Of a stretch of 64,000 bases of DNA, positions 19,537 through 31,291 are shown in pieces; positions within the stretch are counted from its first letter, which is position 1; each line of letters opens with the position of its first letter. Origin of the DNA: Litsea cubeba (taxonomy: Eukaryota > Streptophyta > Magnoliopsida > Laurales > Lauraceae); assembly GCA_012931725.1 (NCBI GenBank), contig CM022947.1, forward strand, positions 26,726,246 to 26,790,245, written 5' to 3'. The notes under the pieces are model-generated. The model saw only the letters and a list, made by a program, of their open reading frames with translations. It made no database searches and was not told where the DNA came from. A program made the translations under genes and the position numbers.

Positions 19537-20112
19537 ATCTTTAGGAGATAATAACTTCTTCATCTTAATTCCCTTTTCACTTCTATTTTTTTTCCTTAGG
19601 TCGTACAGTCCAAATAAAACAGGCCCGTGCACAAGTTTTCCACACTTGGGATTTTTCAAAATTCATCGAATTTTTATAAACTTTTCTAGATTTGCATTTA
19701 GGGACTCATAAATCATCCAAGGGTTAGTAGAAATGACCATAAATCATCCAAGCAATTCGACCAAAACCCCCAATTTTTCCCCTTTCAATGGCAAAACCAA
19801 CACTTCCATACATGCCCAAACCCACCCTCATCTGATTAAAGCATATAAACACATTCAACAAGGACCAATCAATCTTTTTCATACAAAGAACCAGAACAAA
19901 CTCTAATCCTACATAAAGTTATCACCTTTTCTCCAAAAAACAAGACTAATAGGATATCTTTCCAAAAGTTCCCAGTCTCCATAATCAAAATAATGACAAA
20001 CACAAAAAGAAATTGCCATTTCTGGCTTCTTGGTTAACTCTAAAAGCACTTCTCAACAAAAACTATTCAACCAATTTCAATAAAAACATTGGTCAGCCCC
20101 AATGTTAGTGTT
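19537..20112. other. AT-rich flank of unknown origin
   Basis: About 575 bases between LTR B and the gypsy pol remnant. There is no significant reading frame. The phrase 'cataaatcatccaa' occurs twice near 19705-19760. It may be part of another LTR or of gypsy H, but nothing proves it. Confidence 0.4.
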
Positions 20113-22284
20113 AACTGAATTTCTCTCTTCATGTTGTTCCACCAAAATCTGCCCCTCAAGTTCTGATGCATCTTGGTACTGCCCGGATATATAGAGTACT
20201 TCGTACTGTGAGCCTCTTTCATGATGTCATTCCTCAAGTCCTCTATGTTAGGCACGCATAGACGGTCACGATAGTACAAAACTCCATCCACAATACAAAA
20301 ATTCAGACACTCTGCTATATGCTCTGAAATTCTAGCCAACTCTGGGTCTTGCAACTGATTCTCCTTGATTTTCTAAATGAAGGAAGGCTCTGACACTAGC
20401 ATGTTTGCTAATATGACAACCTTCCTTAGTGGTTGTAGGTCTACTCCCAACTCTTCTAATTGTTGAAACACACAAGTACCCTATAGACTTGCCAAGCCTA
20501 TTGACTTCCTGCTCAAGGCATCAGCGACTACATTTGCTTTCCCCGGGTGATACTTGATTGGAAAATCATAGTCCTTTATATATTCCATCCATCTTCTCTG
20601 CCTCATGTTCAACTCCTTCTGAGAAAACAAGTACTGTAGACTGCGTTGATCGGAGTGAACCTCAAATTTCTCTCCATAGAGATAGTCCCTCCACATCTTT
20701 AGTGCAAAAACTACCGCTGCTAATTCAAGGTCGTGGGTTGCGTAGTTTTTCTCATGATCTTTCAACTGCCAGGACTCTTAAGCAATCATTTTCCATCCTG
20801 CATCAACACACATCCTAGTCTAACGTTCGAAGCATCAGTAAAAATGGTAAAACCGCCGCTCCCGGATGGCAAGGCAAGGATCGGTGCTGTAGTCAATCTC
20901 TTTTTCAGCTCTTGGAAACTACCTTCACACTTATAAGTCCAAACATATGGTGTATTTTTCCTTGTCAACTTCGTCAATGGTGACGCAATCGATGCAAATC
21001 CTTGAAAAAACCTCCGATAATACCCTGCTAATCCAAGAAAACTTCTGATTTCTGATGCACTTTTCGGTCTTTCCCAATTTATAACCACTTCAATCTTGGC
21101 CGGATCCACTGATAACTCTCCTTTGGAGATAATATGTCCCAAAAATGCTACTTGTTTTAACCAAAATTCACACTTACTGAGCTTTGCATACAGCTGGTTA
21201 TCTCTCAGAAGTTGCAATGTTGTCCTCAAATGTTCTTCATGATCTTCTTTAGTCTTGGAGTACACGAAAATATCATCAATAAATACTACTGTAAACTGAT
21301 CTAGATATTGAGCAAATATTTTGTTCATCAATGACATGAATACTGCCTGTGCATTCGTCGAACCAAAAGGCATCACTAGGAACTCATAGTATCCATATTT
21401 TGTCCGAAAAGCTGTCTTCGGTACATCTGACTCTCTAACTCTTAGTTGATGATATCCGGATCTCAAATCAACCTTCAAAAAATATGGAGCTCCTTGTAAT
21501 TGATCAAATAGTTCATCTATCCTTGGTAGTGGATACTTATTCTTGATAGTCACTTGGTTCAATCTCTGGTAGTCAATGCACATCCTCATTGAACCATCTT
21601 TCATCTTAACAAACAAAGTTGGAGCTCCCCACAGTGATATGCTAGGTCTCACAAAACTTTTGTCCAATAATTCTTGCAGCTGTATCTTCAACTATCCCAA
21701 TTCTGCCAGAGCCATTCTGTAGGGTGCAATAGATATCGGAGCAGTCCTTGGTAGTAACTCAATGGTGAAGTCAATTTCTCTGATGGGTGGCAATCCTGGA
21801 ATCTCTTCTGGAAAAACATCTGGGAATTCCCAAACAATAAGGATCTCCTCCACCACTTGGGACCGTTTATCCTCCGTGATAAATGCCAAATAGGCCTCAC
21901 ATCCACTTTTCAAAAGTCTATCAGCCTTCAATGCTGAAATAAACCCTGCAAAAGGATTACTCCTCTCTCCCTGAAACAACACCCCTGCTTCTGTCTCCTC
22001 TAATTTAAAGGTGAGGGTTTTATGGAAGCAACCCATAGTGCCATGGTGCCCTGCCAAACAGTCCATCCCTAAGATGACATCAAAATCATGCACACTCAAT
22101 AAAATGAGATCTGCCGGTAATATCACTTCTCCTATCATGACTAAACAACTAGGGTAAGAAGTTCTACAGATAACTTTTTTACCTATCGGGGTAGCCACAG
22201 TCAAAATGAAATCCAATTCTCTAGCATGCATATCAATCATTTTAGTAAATTTTGGAGATATAAATGAGCGTGAAGAGCCAGGGT
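20113..22284 (-). pseudogene. pol: Gypsy element H, decayed pol (PR, RT, RNase H, start of integrase)
   Basis: Minus-strand frames give an aspartic protease-like domain (DNPGSSRSFIS, then VILGMDCL; 21692-22284), reverse transcriptase with FIDDI at about 21266-21283 (20786-21691), RNase H with TDAS and later HSDQRSLQYLFSQ (20481-20860) and the integrase HHCC finger start (20113-20354, GRFWWNNMKREI). It breaks at a TAG between PR and RT (about 21692), a frameshift inside RNase H (about 20766-20790) and further stops at 20481 and about 20375. The integrase core is missing left of 20113. On the right the frame is cut by LTR J at 22285, inside the protease. The RT wording is closest to chromoviruses of the Del/Tekay type, a judgement by eye. 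Confidence 0.85.
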
Positions 22285-22870
22285 TGTCACGCCCCCAGAC
22301 CGAGACCTAACAAAACATGTCCCAAATCTAGGGCCGCGGCGCGGCGAGCCAAAAATTTTCGCCCGCACACACTGATTTCCCACAGGTTTCCGCAGTGAGG
22401 ATCCTCAAAATCGATCAATCACGATACAAAATTCATATTTTATGATGTACAAATTTCGCGGAAGCAATATAGCAAACACTTATTTCAATAAATAATATGA
22501 AATGAATAATCAAGTCTTGTATCAAAAAAGAAATAAATCATTAGCAAACCCAAGTTAATTCAAGTTTAATACAATAACAAAGGTTAGTTAAAATTTACAA
22601 TTTTTCAACAAAAAGCCAACAAAAGCTATAAACAAGATCCCATAATAAACATCTATCCCAAAAAGTGATTCGTCTCGTTACCCAACCCAACGTCTAGATG
22701 ACATCGTTGGGCTGCCACTCTCGTCCAACCGGCGGCTCACCTGCTTCCTCCTCTCGCTCCGCCTCAAAGGGAGCGGGTCGATATCTGGCACCAAACAATA
22801 AAGTATCATACACAACGGTCTGGCAAGCAAATAAACAGATAATAGGATGATAGGAATTTATAAATCAATA
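22285..22870 (+). repeat. LTR-like segment J beginning TGTCACGCCCC
   Basis: The protease frame of H stops at 22284 and the sequence continues TGTCACGCCCCCAGACC, a typical start of plant gypsy LTRs. A GC-rich stretch (GGCCGCGGCGCGGCG) follows. The right end is not clear; sequence resembling LTR G starts by 22881. No target duplication of 'agggt' was found at a plausible end, so this is a partial LTR. Confidence 0.5.
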
Positions 22871-23292
22871 TAAACCATGTGCTCGGTCGACCGAGCTCAC
22901 TGCAGGTCGACCCGGGCCCAGGGACCAAATTCCCCACTTTTGCATATTTTAAAGAGATTTATTTTGGGAATTTTTGGGCCAATAAATCAAGATTAGAATC
23001 ATGATTTAAATCAAACTAAGAGGTTTAAAAACATGAAACTTAAAAAGCCTAAGATGATTAGAAAGTTTTAAAACCATTAGCTTGCTTGATTCATAAAAAC
23101 TTCTTTCTCAAAATAAATGCATCCAAGATTAAAATCAAAACATGCATGAAACAAATGCTTTGAAAGACTTAAAACAATGCATGTGAAAATCAAGATTTCA
23201 TGTATTTCTAAAATAATGCATTTGTGAAAATTCAAATGATGATTAAAATGAGTAATGCATCCATCAAATTGCTAAACACAAAATCCCTAACA
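22871..23292 (-). repeat. 3' LTR of element G, truncated
   Basis: Its right end reads CCCTAACA directly before a polypurine tract, so on the minus strand it starts TGTTAGGG. At 22881-22896 is a perfect 16-base palindrome, GCTCGGTCGACCGAGC. The phrase GGGCCCAGGGACC links it to 28668-28682 of the other LTR. The left border at about 22870 is approximate. Confidence 0.65.
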
Positions 23293-23660
23293 ATCTCCCC
23301 CTTTGCAATTTGATGGCAACTCACTCATCACTGAATTTACACAAAGTCTTCAGTTCCCTTTAGATGGACAAGACTTGAAATCTCTTGGATGCTCCTTTGA
23401 CTTGGCTTTGGCTCTAGGTCTTTTTCTTCATTCTTCTTGATGCTGGGAGCTTGATCATTCTTCAAGCTTTCTTTTCATCTTTCTTTCTTTTAGCCAAGCA
23501 TCTTCTTTAACTCCTAAGCTTTCTCTTCTTTCAACTCTCCCCCTTTGACCATGCACTCTCTCCCTTTGGCAAGATATGCATTCTCTCCCCCTGTGGAAGA
23601 TCATACAATGTCTCCCCTTAGACAACTTGAACATTCTCTCCCCCTTTGACATTAAATTGC
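23293..23660 (-). promoter_or_regulatory. Polypurine tract and PPT-like cluster of element G
   Basis: The tract next to the LTR is 23293-23306 (minus strand GCAAAGGGGGAGAT). At least four further CTCCCCCTTTG-like motifs occur up to 23650. Copies E and F show the same clustering. A 73-codon frame on the minus strand across this cluster is a by-product. Confidence 0.7.
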
Positions 23661-26300
23661 AAAGGTACCTACACACATGAAATAAGGAAAATACCTTTTA
23701 GTAGCACCTATTAACAAAAGAAATCAAAAATGAAATACATAACAGGGTATCATCTATGGGTAGAAAGCTATAGGGTATAGAGCCAATACAAGGGTGAAGT
23801 TGATCAAAACTAATACTTCCTATGAAGGTTTACACTCCCCCTCAATCCGTTCTCTCCTTTTGTCTACTTATTGACAAAGTTTTAACTATGTGGTGCAAGA
23901 AGAAAATGGTTTAACCAATTGAGGGTTAACTTCAAGAGAAGGATTAGATACTTTTAACTATAGAGCTCAATATGATCAAATTACCAGAAAAAGAGCAATG
24001 CCATGGAGAAAAGTGATCATGGATACCAATTGGAATAAAGAATACCAATTGAGATTCAAGGATAAGACTATTAACTCAATCAGTCTAAATGGAGTTAAAA
24101 ATAATATAACTACTACGATTAATCCAAATTAGAGATATCCATGATGTTATGGGGTTTACTAAACATAGCATCAATCAATATAACTATGAAAATCATATGC
24201 TATGAACATTTTGAAATAATTTCATTCAATCATTAAATATGACTATCATGTGCAAGATGAGTGAAATGAAGTTCAAACATAAAGCCTACATCAACCATTA
24301 ACCAACCAAGATTATGATCACATAAGCATGGTGGTCATGAGATTTACCTATAATTGCAAGAGAGGTGGCAAACATGAAAATTATGTTGCTAGTGGAATGT
24401 GACATGGAACAAAAATTTATTACTATCAAGTTCATACCAATGTACACACGGTCTATCTCAATCTCAAGATATGACATCAATTGGATATGACAATAGTTGA
24501 AAATTATATTAATTGAAGCCAATTGAATTTAAAACATGATTAAGAGCAAGGATGTGACAAACACAAATTTCCATCAATCATCATAAATGGATATTCATCA
24601 CTTTTAATAATATAACTAATGAGCATAGAGATGAACATGTTAAATTGCATAAAAGGATATAGCTTGGTGATGTATGAAATTTTCAGTGTCAAATCAAATG
24701 AATTCAACATCTAAAAGATCCATTAAACAATAGATATAACAATGAAATACAAGGAATGGATTTTAAAGAGGTTCATATAATCAAGAACACTACTATGAAG
24801 TTGAAACATGTATAAAGATGACATCACTAAGAAAATACACATGAATCAACATCATAACCATCCATTTAAAAAAAAAAAACTAGAAAGCATAAAGGATGGA
24901 TTTGAGAGTTCTAGTATGGTATCTACAAATACAACTTAAGAGCACAACCATACATAGAACTAATTGACATTTGCATAGAGAGGATCAACCACAATCAAGA
25001 TCTAACGCTTACCATATCATCAATAAAGAATACAACTATGTGAGCACATGTAGATATGAAGTTAGAAAGGAGCCATGAATTACATAGTGATGAAAATAGC
25101 TCTCTTATATTTATATATATATATATATATAAGTGGTTTACCTAGAAAGAGCATGCAAAAAGGCATTAATGTCAATCATCTAATCATGGGTCATTAAAAT
25201 TTCCACTCTAGCAAATGTTCTTAGAGGATCATGAAGCAAAGATTTTCATACAATGAACATTATCAATTTGCATTTAAAGAGATGCACAAGGTTAAGTTTA
25301 AAATGCAAATCGATTACATGATCCATAAGTCGTACAACTCAATTTGCACATAAAAAGAATGTAACCAAATGAGTAAAGATGCAAATTGCTTATAACAACA
25401 TTCATTTCCATTTAAGTTAATATAAGCAAATGCATAAGGAAATGAGAACATCAAACATGCTTTGATGAATATAACTAAAGATGTTTTAAAGCATTTCCAT
25501 TCATACAATCTTCAAATCATTTCAATAAACAAAATCCAACAATGAGCATAAAGAGGGTGATTTTGAAGATTACACATAATCAATTATGAATTTGTATTTT
25601 AAAGAATACAACTACAAGGACTCATACAAATTGATTTAAAACATGACTTGATATCAATTGGAAAATATATTCAAATGAAAATTATAACTAAAATGTTCTA
25701 ACCAATTGAATCTCAAGTATAACAAAGAATTTGATTTTCATATAAATAAACTAACTTAGTAAGCATACAATGAAAATCAATTTTGATCCTCATATTCAAA
25801 TGAAAATTATAACTAAAATGTTCTAACCAATTGAATCTCAAGTATAACAAAGAATTTGATTTTCATATAAATAAACTAACTTAGTAAGCATACAATGAAA
25901 ATGAATTTTGATCCTCATGTCTCATCAATGAGACACTATCATTTTTCAACTTACATTTTAAATGATATAACTTATTTGAAACACATACAAGTTGATTTTT
26001 CAAAACAATAATTTTCCATATCAAAGTTTAACTTAGAAATTCTTGGAAAATCCAAATTGATTTAAATCATTTGCTTTTCAAAAATAATCTAACTATGACA
26101 TCCACACAAATGATTTTGCAACAACAATCGATCATGAATAATCTAGCTATGAAAGCTTTTGAAACCATAATCAATCGATCACATATAGAAATGCAATACA
26201 AGTGATATAACTATATGAGAGCAAAAAAAAAATCTATCATGAGGAATTTATAATCAAATGATTTTGAAAACCATAATATGTAATTAGAGAAGTACATGAA
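23661..26300. other. AT-rich noncoding interior of element G
   Basis: About 2.6 kb dominated by short recurring phrases such as 'ataactatga', 'caattgaat' and 'catgaagttg'. Small minus-strand frames (24298-24522, 25314-25508) resemble nothing known. A stretch at 24236-24257 matches the last 22 bases of the window with one difference. A (TA)n run lies near 25110. Confidence 0.6.
25668..25917. repeat. 125-bp tandem duplication
   Basis: Two adjacent copies, 25668-25792 and 25793-25917, begin TATTCAAATGAAAATTATAA. I see one base difference, near the right end of the units. The duplication is recent compared with the surrounding DNA. Confidence 0.92.
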
Positions 26301-26307
26301 GACAAAA

Positions 26308-27584
26308 TCAATTGATCAAAAGGAAACAATGCATTTTAAGAAATGTAACTTTGCAACTTTCTTCAAAAGTTCTTTCATATGTTGATTTAAGGGAGATAGA
26401 TTGAAGCTTTTTGTTGATAGAATCTTTTATATCTGGTTTAACTTGTTTAACCTTTTTAGAATCTATCTTAGGAGACTCCTTTTTAATTGGTTTAACTTGT
26501 TTAATCTTTTTAGAGTATTCCTTGATTTTTAGTGTCTTATCCATTATAGAGTTTTATTTTACTTTCTTAGGTTTATAGATGGGTTTAGACACGTGGCTTC
26601 TTCTTAGTTTGCACTCAAACCTAAAATGCCCTTTAATGCCACAATAATTACATTTAGTCATGGGCAAGTTATAATGAGTACTAGAGAATGAGGGCTCACC
26701 TTTCACAAATGTGTTGGTGAATATAGGGTCATGTGAAATATGCCTATCAAATCCAAGACCCGTCCTATCTCTTTGAGATTTACCCAATTTAAATAATTTT
26801 TCAAATTTCTCTTCACCTTGGGTAAACTTGCACTCATACTTTTGTTTATAGCTTTCAAGTTGAGTGACTTGGTTTTTAAGGGTTGAATTTTCATTTTTAA
26901 CTTTTGTTAGTTCATTTTCAATTCCCTTAAAATTGTTTAGTCCTTCATGGGCAAGTTTTAATTCAAATTTAATTTCATTAATAACATTAGATCCAAGTTT
27001 AGAGTTTTAATCTTATTTTGAGTATTAGATAAATTTTCCTTAGTGATAGTCAACTTGGATTATAAATTGTTAATGTCTTCATCTTGCCTTTTTAATTGAT
27101 CTCTTAGATTTAAATTTTCCTTATTAATCTAATTGCAATCTTTCTTTAATTCATTTAGTTCATCTTTAATATTAGATAGGTTATGTAAAGAGATCATAAA
27201 CTTAGAGTCTACACAATTTATAACTTCTTCTTACTTTCTAAGTTCATCCTTTGAAGAAACTAATTCTTTGGTTAGCTTTTTAGATTCTTCATTTTATTTT
27301 TTATTTTTCTTAACAAGCACTAAAGAAAATGTACACAAATCATTATAAGCTTGGTGAAGGTCATCTTCATTTTCATCATTTTCTTCTTCTTTTAAATCAA
27401 ATTGAGATTCGTTAAGTTCAAAGTTTGAATCTCCAATTGTTGGAAGAAGGAGGGGTCTAGAAGAATCTACAAAAGAATCTACACAATTTAGCATAATGGA
27501 ATCCATTCTAATGATTTTCATGAAAGCACAACACTGGAGTTTTGACTCAAGGTTTTTACACCTATTCAAGAGTTTCAATAACAC
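26308..27584 (-). pseudogene. gag: Gag remnant of element G, SIRE-like
   Basis: Minus-strand fragments in order: an acidic segment (27294-27584), a Lys/Leu-rich probably coiled-coil piece (26703-26894), a CCHC zinc knuckle CNYCGIKGHFRFEC (within 26554-26787) and a Lys/Pro-rich tail (26308-26544). This matches the C-terminal half of large copia SIRE-type Gag proteins. Many stops interrupt it. The N-terminal Gag is absent: only about 20 bases separate the fragment from the primer site. No protease follows. Confidence 0.7.
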
Positions 27585-27606
27585 TTGATCCTAATATAGA
27601 GCACGA

Positions 27607-27620
27607 GGCTCTGATACTAA
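27607..27620 (-). promoter_or_regulatory. Primer binding site of element G
   Basis: Minus strand TTAGTATCAGAGCC, one base from the usual copia site complementary to initiator tRNA-Met. It directly abuts the LTR. Confidence 0.75.
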
Positions 27621-27621
27621 T

Positions 27622-28682
27622 TGAAAGTCTGGGATCCTTACCCTAGAGGGGGTGAATAGGGTGAGCAACTACTTAGTGACCAATTATGATCAATTTTAAT
27701 TTCTTTAAAACAACTAGTCACTTGTGATGATTAACAAACAAAATGTGGAAGCTAAATAACACAATCACCACATAGCATGCACCATCACACAATGATTTAT
27801 AGTGGTTCAGCCTCAATGCCTACATCCACTACCGGCTTGTGATCCTACACCCCATGAGATTTCCACTATCTATGCTTTTCAATAGGCTAAGCAATAACCT
27901 CTAACAGTATGTTTTTCTAGGCTAAGCAATAACCTTACAATGTGCTTTTCTAGGCTAAGCAATAACCTTAATACTATTATTTTCTTAGGCTAAGCAATAA
28001 CCTTTACAACAAGAAATATTTCTCTCAAAGTAGCGTCTACACAATCACTAATTAATTCTAAACATGTGATTAACATGCAATTTGTTTTAAAAAACAAACT
28101 ATTTTAACTAAAGTTCTAAAAAGATTGAAAACAACAAATGAAGATTCAAACAAGTAAATGAATCATGCTATAAAATAACTCAAAGATTTTGGCAAAGCAT
28201 GATTTAAGAAACTTTAAAACAAGCTTGGTTTGAATCAAGGTGAAGAATCCATCACAACTTAGATCAAACAGATAGAATGAAAGTAATGGACTCAACACAT
28301 CATAGTTATCATGCTAAGATCATTTACCAATAATTTAAACAAAACATATAACCTATGATTATTAAAAGTAAAGCTTACTTAGAGATTTAACTTCATTGAT
28401 CCAAGCTTTAGCTTTACAAATGACCCCTTGGTCTTTCTTAGTTCATTCCCCTTCTTTTGTCTCTAAACACCTCAAAGAAGGCTTTCAAGTTGCTTACATT
28501 TTCAAAAGGAATGAACCCCTTTTTATACTCAAAAATTTAGTTCTGGAGTGTCCCCAGTCGATCCCATACAAGCCCCGGTCGCCCCACCTCAACGGTAAAA
28601 ATTCTGACTGTTTGAAAAGAGCTCCAATGGTTCTTTCCTAGTCGACCCGCAGCGGGCTCGGTCGTCCTGGGCCCAGGGACCA
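27622..28682 (-). repeat. 5' LTR of element G, cut by LTR C
   Basis: The plus strand starts TGAAAGTCTGGG next to the primer site. Four copies of TAGGCTAAGCAATAACCT start at 27883, 27918, 27951 and 27986. The LTR ends abruptly in GGGCCCAGGGACCA where Tat LTR C begins; the missing end is represented by the other LTR right of GGGCCCAGGGACC. The whole LTR would be about 1.4 kb. Confidence 0.75.
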
Positions 28683-30428
28683 TGTTGACATAAAAAAAAT
28701 TTGTCACTTTGCCTCTTCAACATCAAGAAAGCTACATGAAGTCGCAGCCTACCACAAGTAGGCAATGCTACTTCAAAAAATCAAATATTGTCAGAATCAA
28801 ACAAAAACTGCAAGATCCTTCAAGACAGTCAAAAGAGGAGTACACAAGAAGTTTCAGGCCATTTCAAAATCATTTGGCCTAACTTCGCTTCTCCGATAGT
28901 TAAACAGGAGCTCTCGGCGGCGACAGCATCGAAGACACCAAATCTTCGATCAGAGCCTGTGGATGGTCCCAAAAATACATCCAAAAGGCTCCACGTCAAG
29001 TTCCAAGTCAAACCGACAACGTTTGACTCTACATCAACCCTCGAACAACTAAATCAAGCCTCTCGGCGGCGAGAACCACCGAGGCCATCACTCATCAAAT
29101 ATAACACATGGGCGCCTTCAAGATACTTATAAAGGGCTACACGTCTAGTTTCAGGTCATTTCAGTAACATTTGACCAGACTTTGACTCTTGGAAGCCAAA
29201 TTAGGCCTCTCGGCGGTGAAGCTCCCCAGGACCATGGTTTCCAAGACAGAGCCAATGGATCATCTCAAGATGAGCCCAATAGTCTCCCTGTCAAATCTCA
29301 AGTCAATCGGACATCAGTTGACCGCACATCAAGGCGCGACATCTTCCTCGCGACAAAATCAAGTCTACTGGCGACAAGACCCCATACGGCTTCAAAACTC
29401 AAAGAAAAGCCTATGGTTGGTCTTATTTATTATTCAGGAGGCTTCACCTCAAATTTCAGGTCATTCCGACATCGTTTGGCCCAGTTTCAGCTTCTGACGG
29501 AAAATCGGCAGCTCTACGCGACTAAGTCTTCGGCTTTCCGAGAAAGTTAGAAACTTTGCACCCCAAAATGCAAGGATTCTCGTCAAGTTTTCAACTGGAG
29601 AATCAGGCCAATAAATGTGCAAAAATGTCAATAAAAATACAGGAAAAAAAGAATGAAAAAAAACCTCAAAACGGTCGTGAAACGGGACCAAAAGGAGATA
29701 ATTCCCCCCAGGGTCTCCGGCGACTGTGGTGCATGATCTCCAGCGACCATATATGGAGCCCCGAATCCCCAGATTCACCCGGAAAGCCCCATTTTCCATC
29801 ATTTTTCGCGTTTCGAAGCTTCCAACCCCGATGATTTTCCAAAATTCATACTTTTGAGGCACCAAATCCTTCGACATCCGTCAAAATCATGGGTCTGTTT
29901 TCAAGAGTATCAAAATCAACATTGATCGCCAACCGGTCGACCAAAAAAGTGTACTTTCTAGCCGATCGATCGAGAAATCGACAGGACAGATCTCACCGGC
30001 CTGCTGTTAGCTATCAATGTCTAAAGTTACATGGTCATCTGATGTTGATCAGCATGTAGATCCATCGATGATCATCGCCAAAAGAACTTCAAAAGATGCG
30101 GCACGGCCCACGACTCTTCAACTGCTCGGCGACCACTTAATGCAGTTAATTGACTAGCTTTATTGTAGTCATTAATTCATTACTTTGGACGGCCAATCAA
30201 AAGCAAGCATTCGAGAGTTACAAGTCAAAGGTTTCATGGCATTTAAACCATGAAACTCCTCCCATCATGGTGATTAAAGGCGATTAAATGCCCTCAATCT
30301 CCACCGGCCAATCAGAAGCCAGGAAAAAGGAGTCACAAAATAAAGAAATAAATCTTGTAACTCCTCCCTTTATAGAGCTTTATGACAATTAAGGCTCATA
30401 AACTCTCCTAAATGGCTACCTAAAAGCC

Positions 30429-30436
30429 TATAAATA
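30429..30436 (+). promoter_or_regulatory. TATA box of LTR C
   Basis: TATAAATA within GCCTATAAATAGGAGAGC, as in LTR B. Confidence 0.75.
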
Positions 30437-30575
30437 GGAGAGCACTCCAAGCATTCTAGACCACTTCAAAAGCATCAGACACATATCTGAAAATCCTGAA
30501 TTCCGAAGTCCAGAAGAAAAGAGAGAAAACTCTGCTGAAGTTCTGCACTGGCCACTACTACAAGGTGACAAAAGT

Positions 30576-30610
30576 CCCTTGGGGGGTTACCCCCCCCCCC
30601 CCCCCCAAGG
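30576..30610. promoter_or_regulatory. G-run/C-run inverted repeat in LTR C, C run expanded
   Basis: CCCTTGGGGGG, TTA, then 17 C residues and AAGG. The C arm is about three times longer than the G arm, the largest imbalance among the four LTRs. Confidence 0.75.
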
Positions 30611-31271
30611 TCCCTACCACTTCTCCTTCTGCCTCCAACGGCTTAGATATGGCTTTTCAACCCGTTTACTTAGATTTTTATTGGACATAAGACCTCCTCT
30701 TGGTCTTTGTCCTTTAAAAATCTGAGGTTATAGTCAAGCCAAGCGAATCAAGAGCATCATCTATTCTCATCTGCATGGATAATGGCGAAGTCCACACATG
30801 GCTTGCAACCCTCAATCCAAACGAGTCCCCCACAATCTCCTGAGAAGTTAGATCCTCTATTTCTTGCTTTTCATTGTATTTTGTATTTTTCTAAAGAGAC
30901 AAAAATCACAACTCTTGTCTTTCATTATTGATTAGAATTGTAAATCGGCTATAAACGCCAAAATCGGCTATAAATGCTAAAAATTGGCTATAAATGCCAA
31001 AACATTGCCTTTCACGGGAAATCAAGAAAATGTCTCTTTCCTTAAATATATGTGCAATGGAAAACATGAAAAAAGTTGATTTCCTTTTTACTTGCGAAGG
31101 TCGATCTCCGGATCTCCACTTGCAATTCCAAGTAAAATAGAAAATCTAGCACACTCATACAAAAAAAATGTTAATACCCGCTTTGCCCCACGGTCACGAA
31201 AGGGTCATACCCCACTGACTCTCACGTCCGCCGACCTCAGTAGTGCCCCGAGCAGATGCGCGGTCCATTAC

Positions 31272-31291
31272 TGGCACACCCGGTGGGACTC
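31272..31291 (+). promoter_or_regulatory. Primer binding site, copy C
   Basis: TGGCACACCCGGTGGGACTC, one base after the LTR, identical to the site of copy D. Confidence 0.85.

Larger units (their letters stand above)
22871..28682 (-). mobile_element. Copia-type element G without pol, SIRE-like
   Basis: On the minus strand: a 5' LTR (27622-28682, cut by LTR C), a copia primer site, a gag remnant with a zinc knuckle, about 2.6 kb of AT-rich noncoding DNA, a cluster of polypurine-tract motifs and the 3' LTR (ending at 23292, left part missing). The internal region is only about 4.3 kb and contains no protease, integrase or RT. Such large non-coding elements must rely on relatives for their enzymes. 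Confidence 0.7.
28683..31270 (+). repeat. 5' LTR of Tat copy C
   Basis: It starts TGTTGACA and ends GGTCCATTA, with the expected final CA mutated to TA. At 2588 bases it is the longest Tat LTR here. It has the full modular U3, TATA at 30429, a hairpin and an ATAGCC array (30940-31010). It differs clearly from D in many single bases and so looks older than A. Confidence 0.9.

Noticed and set aside
23455..23676. A small Cys/Arg/Lys-rich gene
   Set aside because: It arises from repeated CTCCCCCTTTG motifs near the 3' LTR of G.
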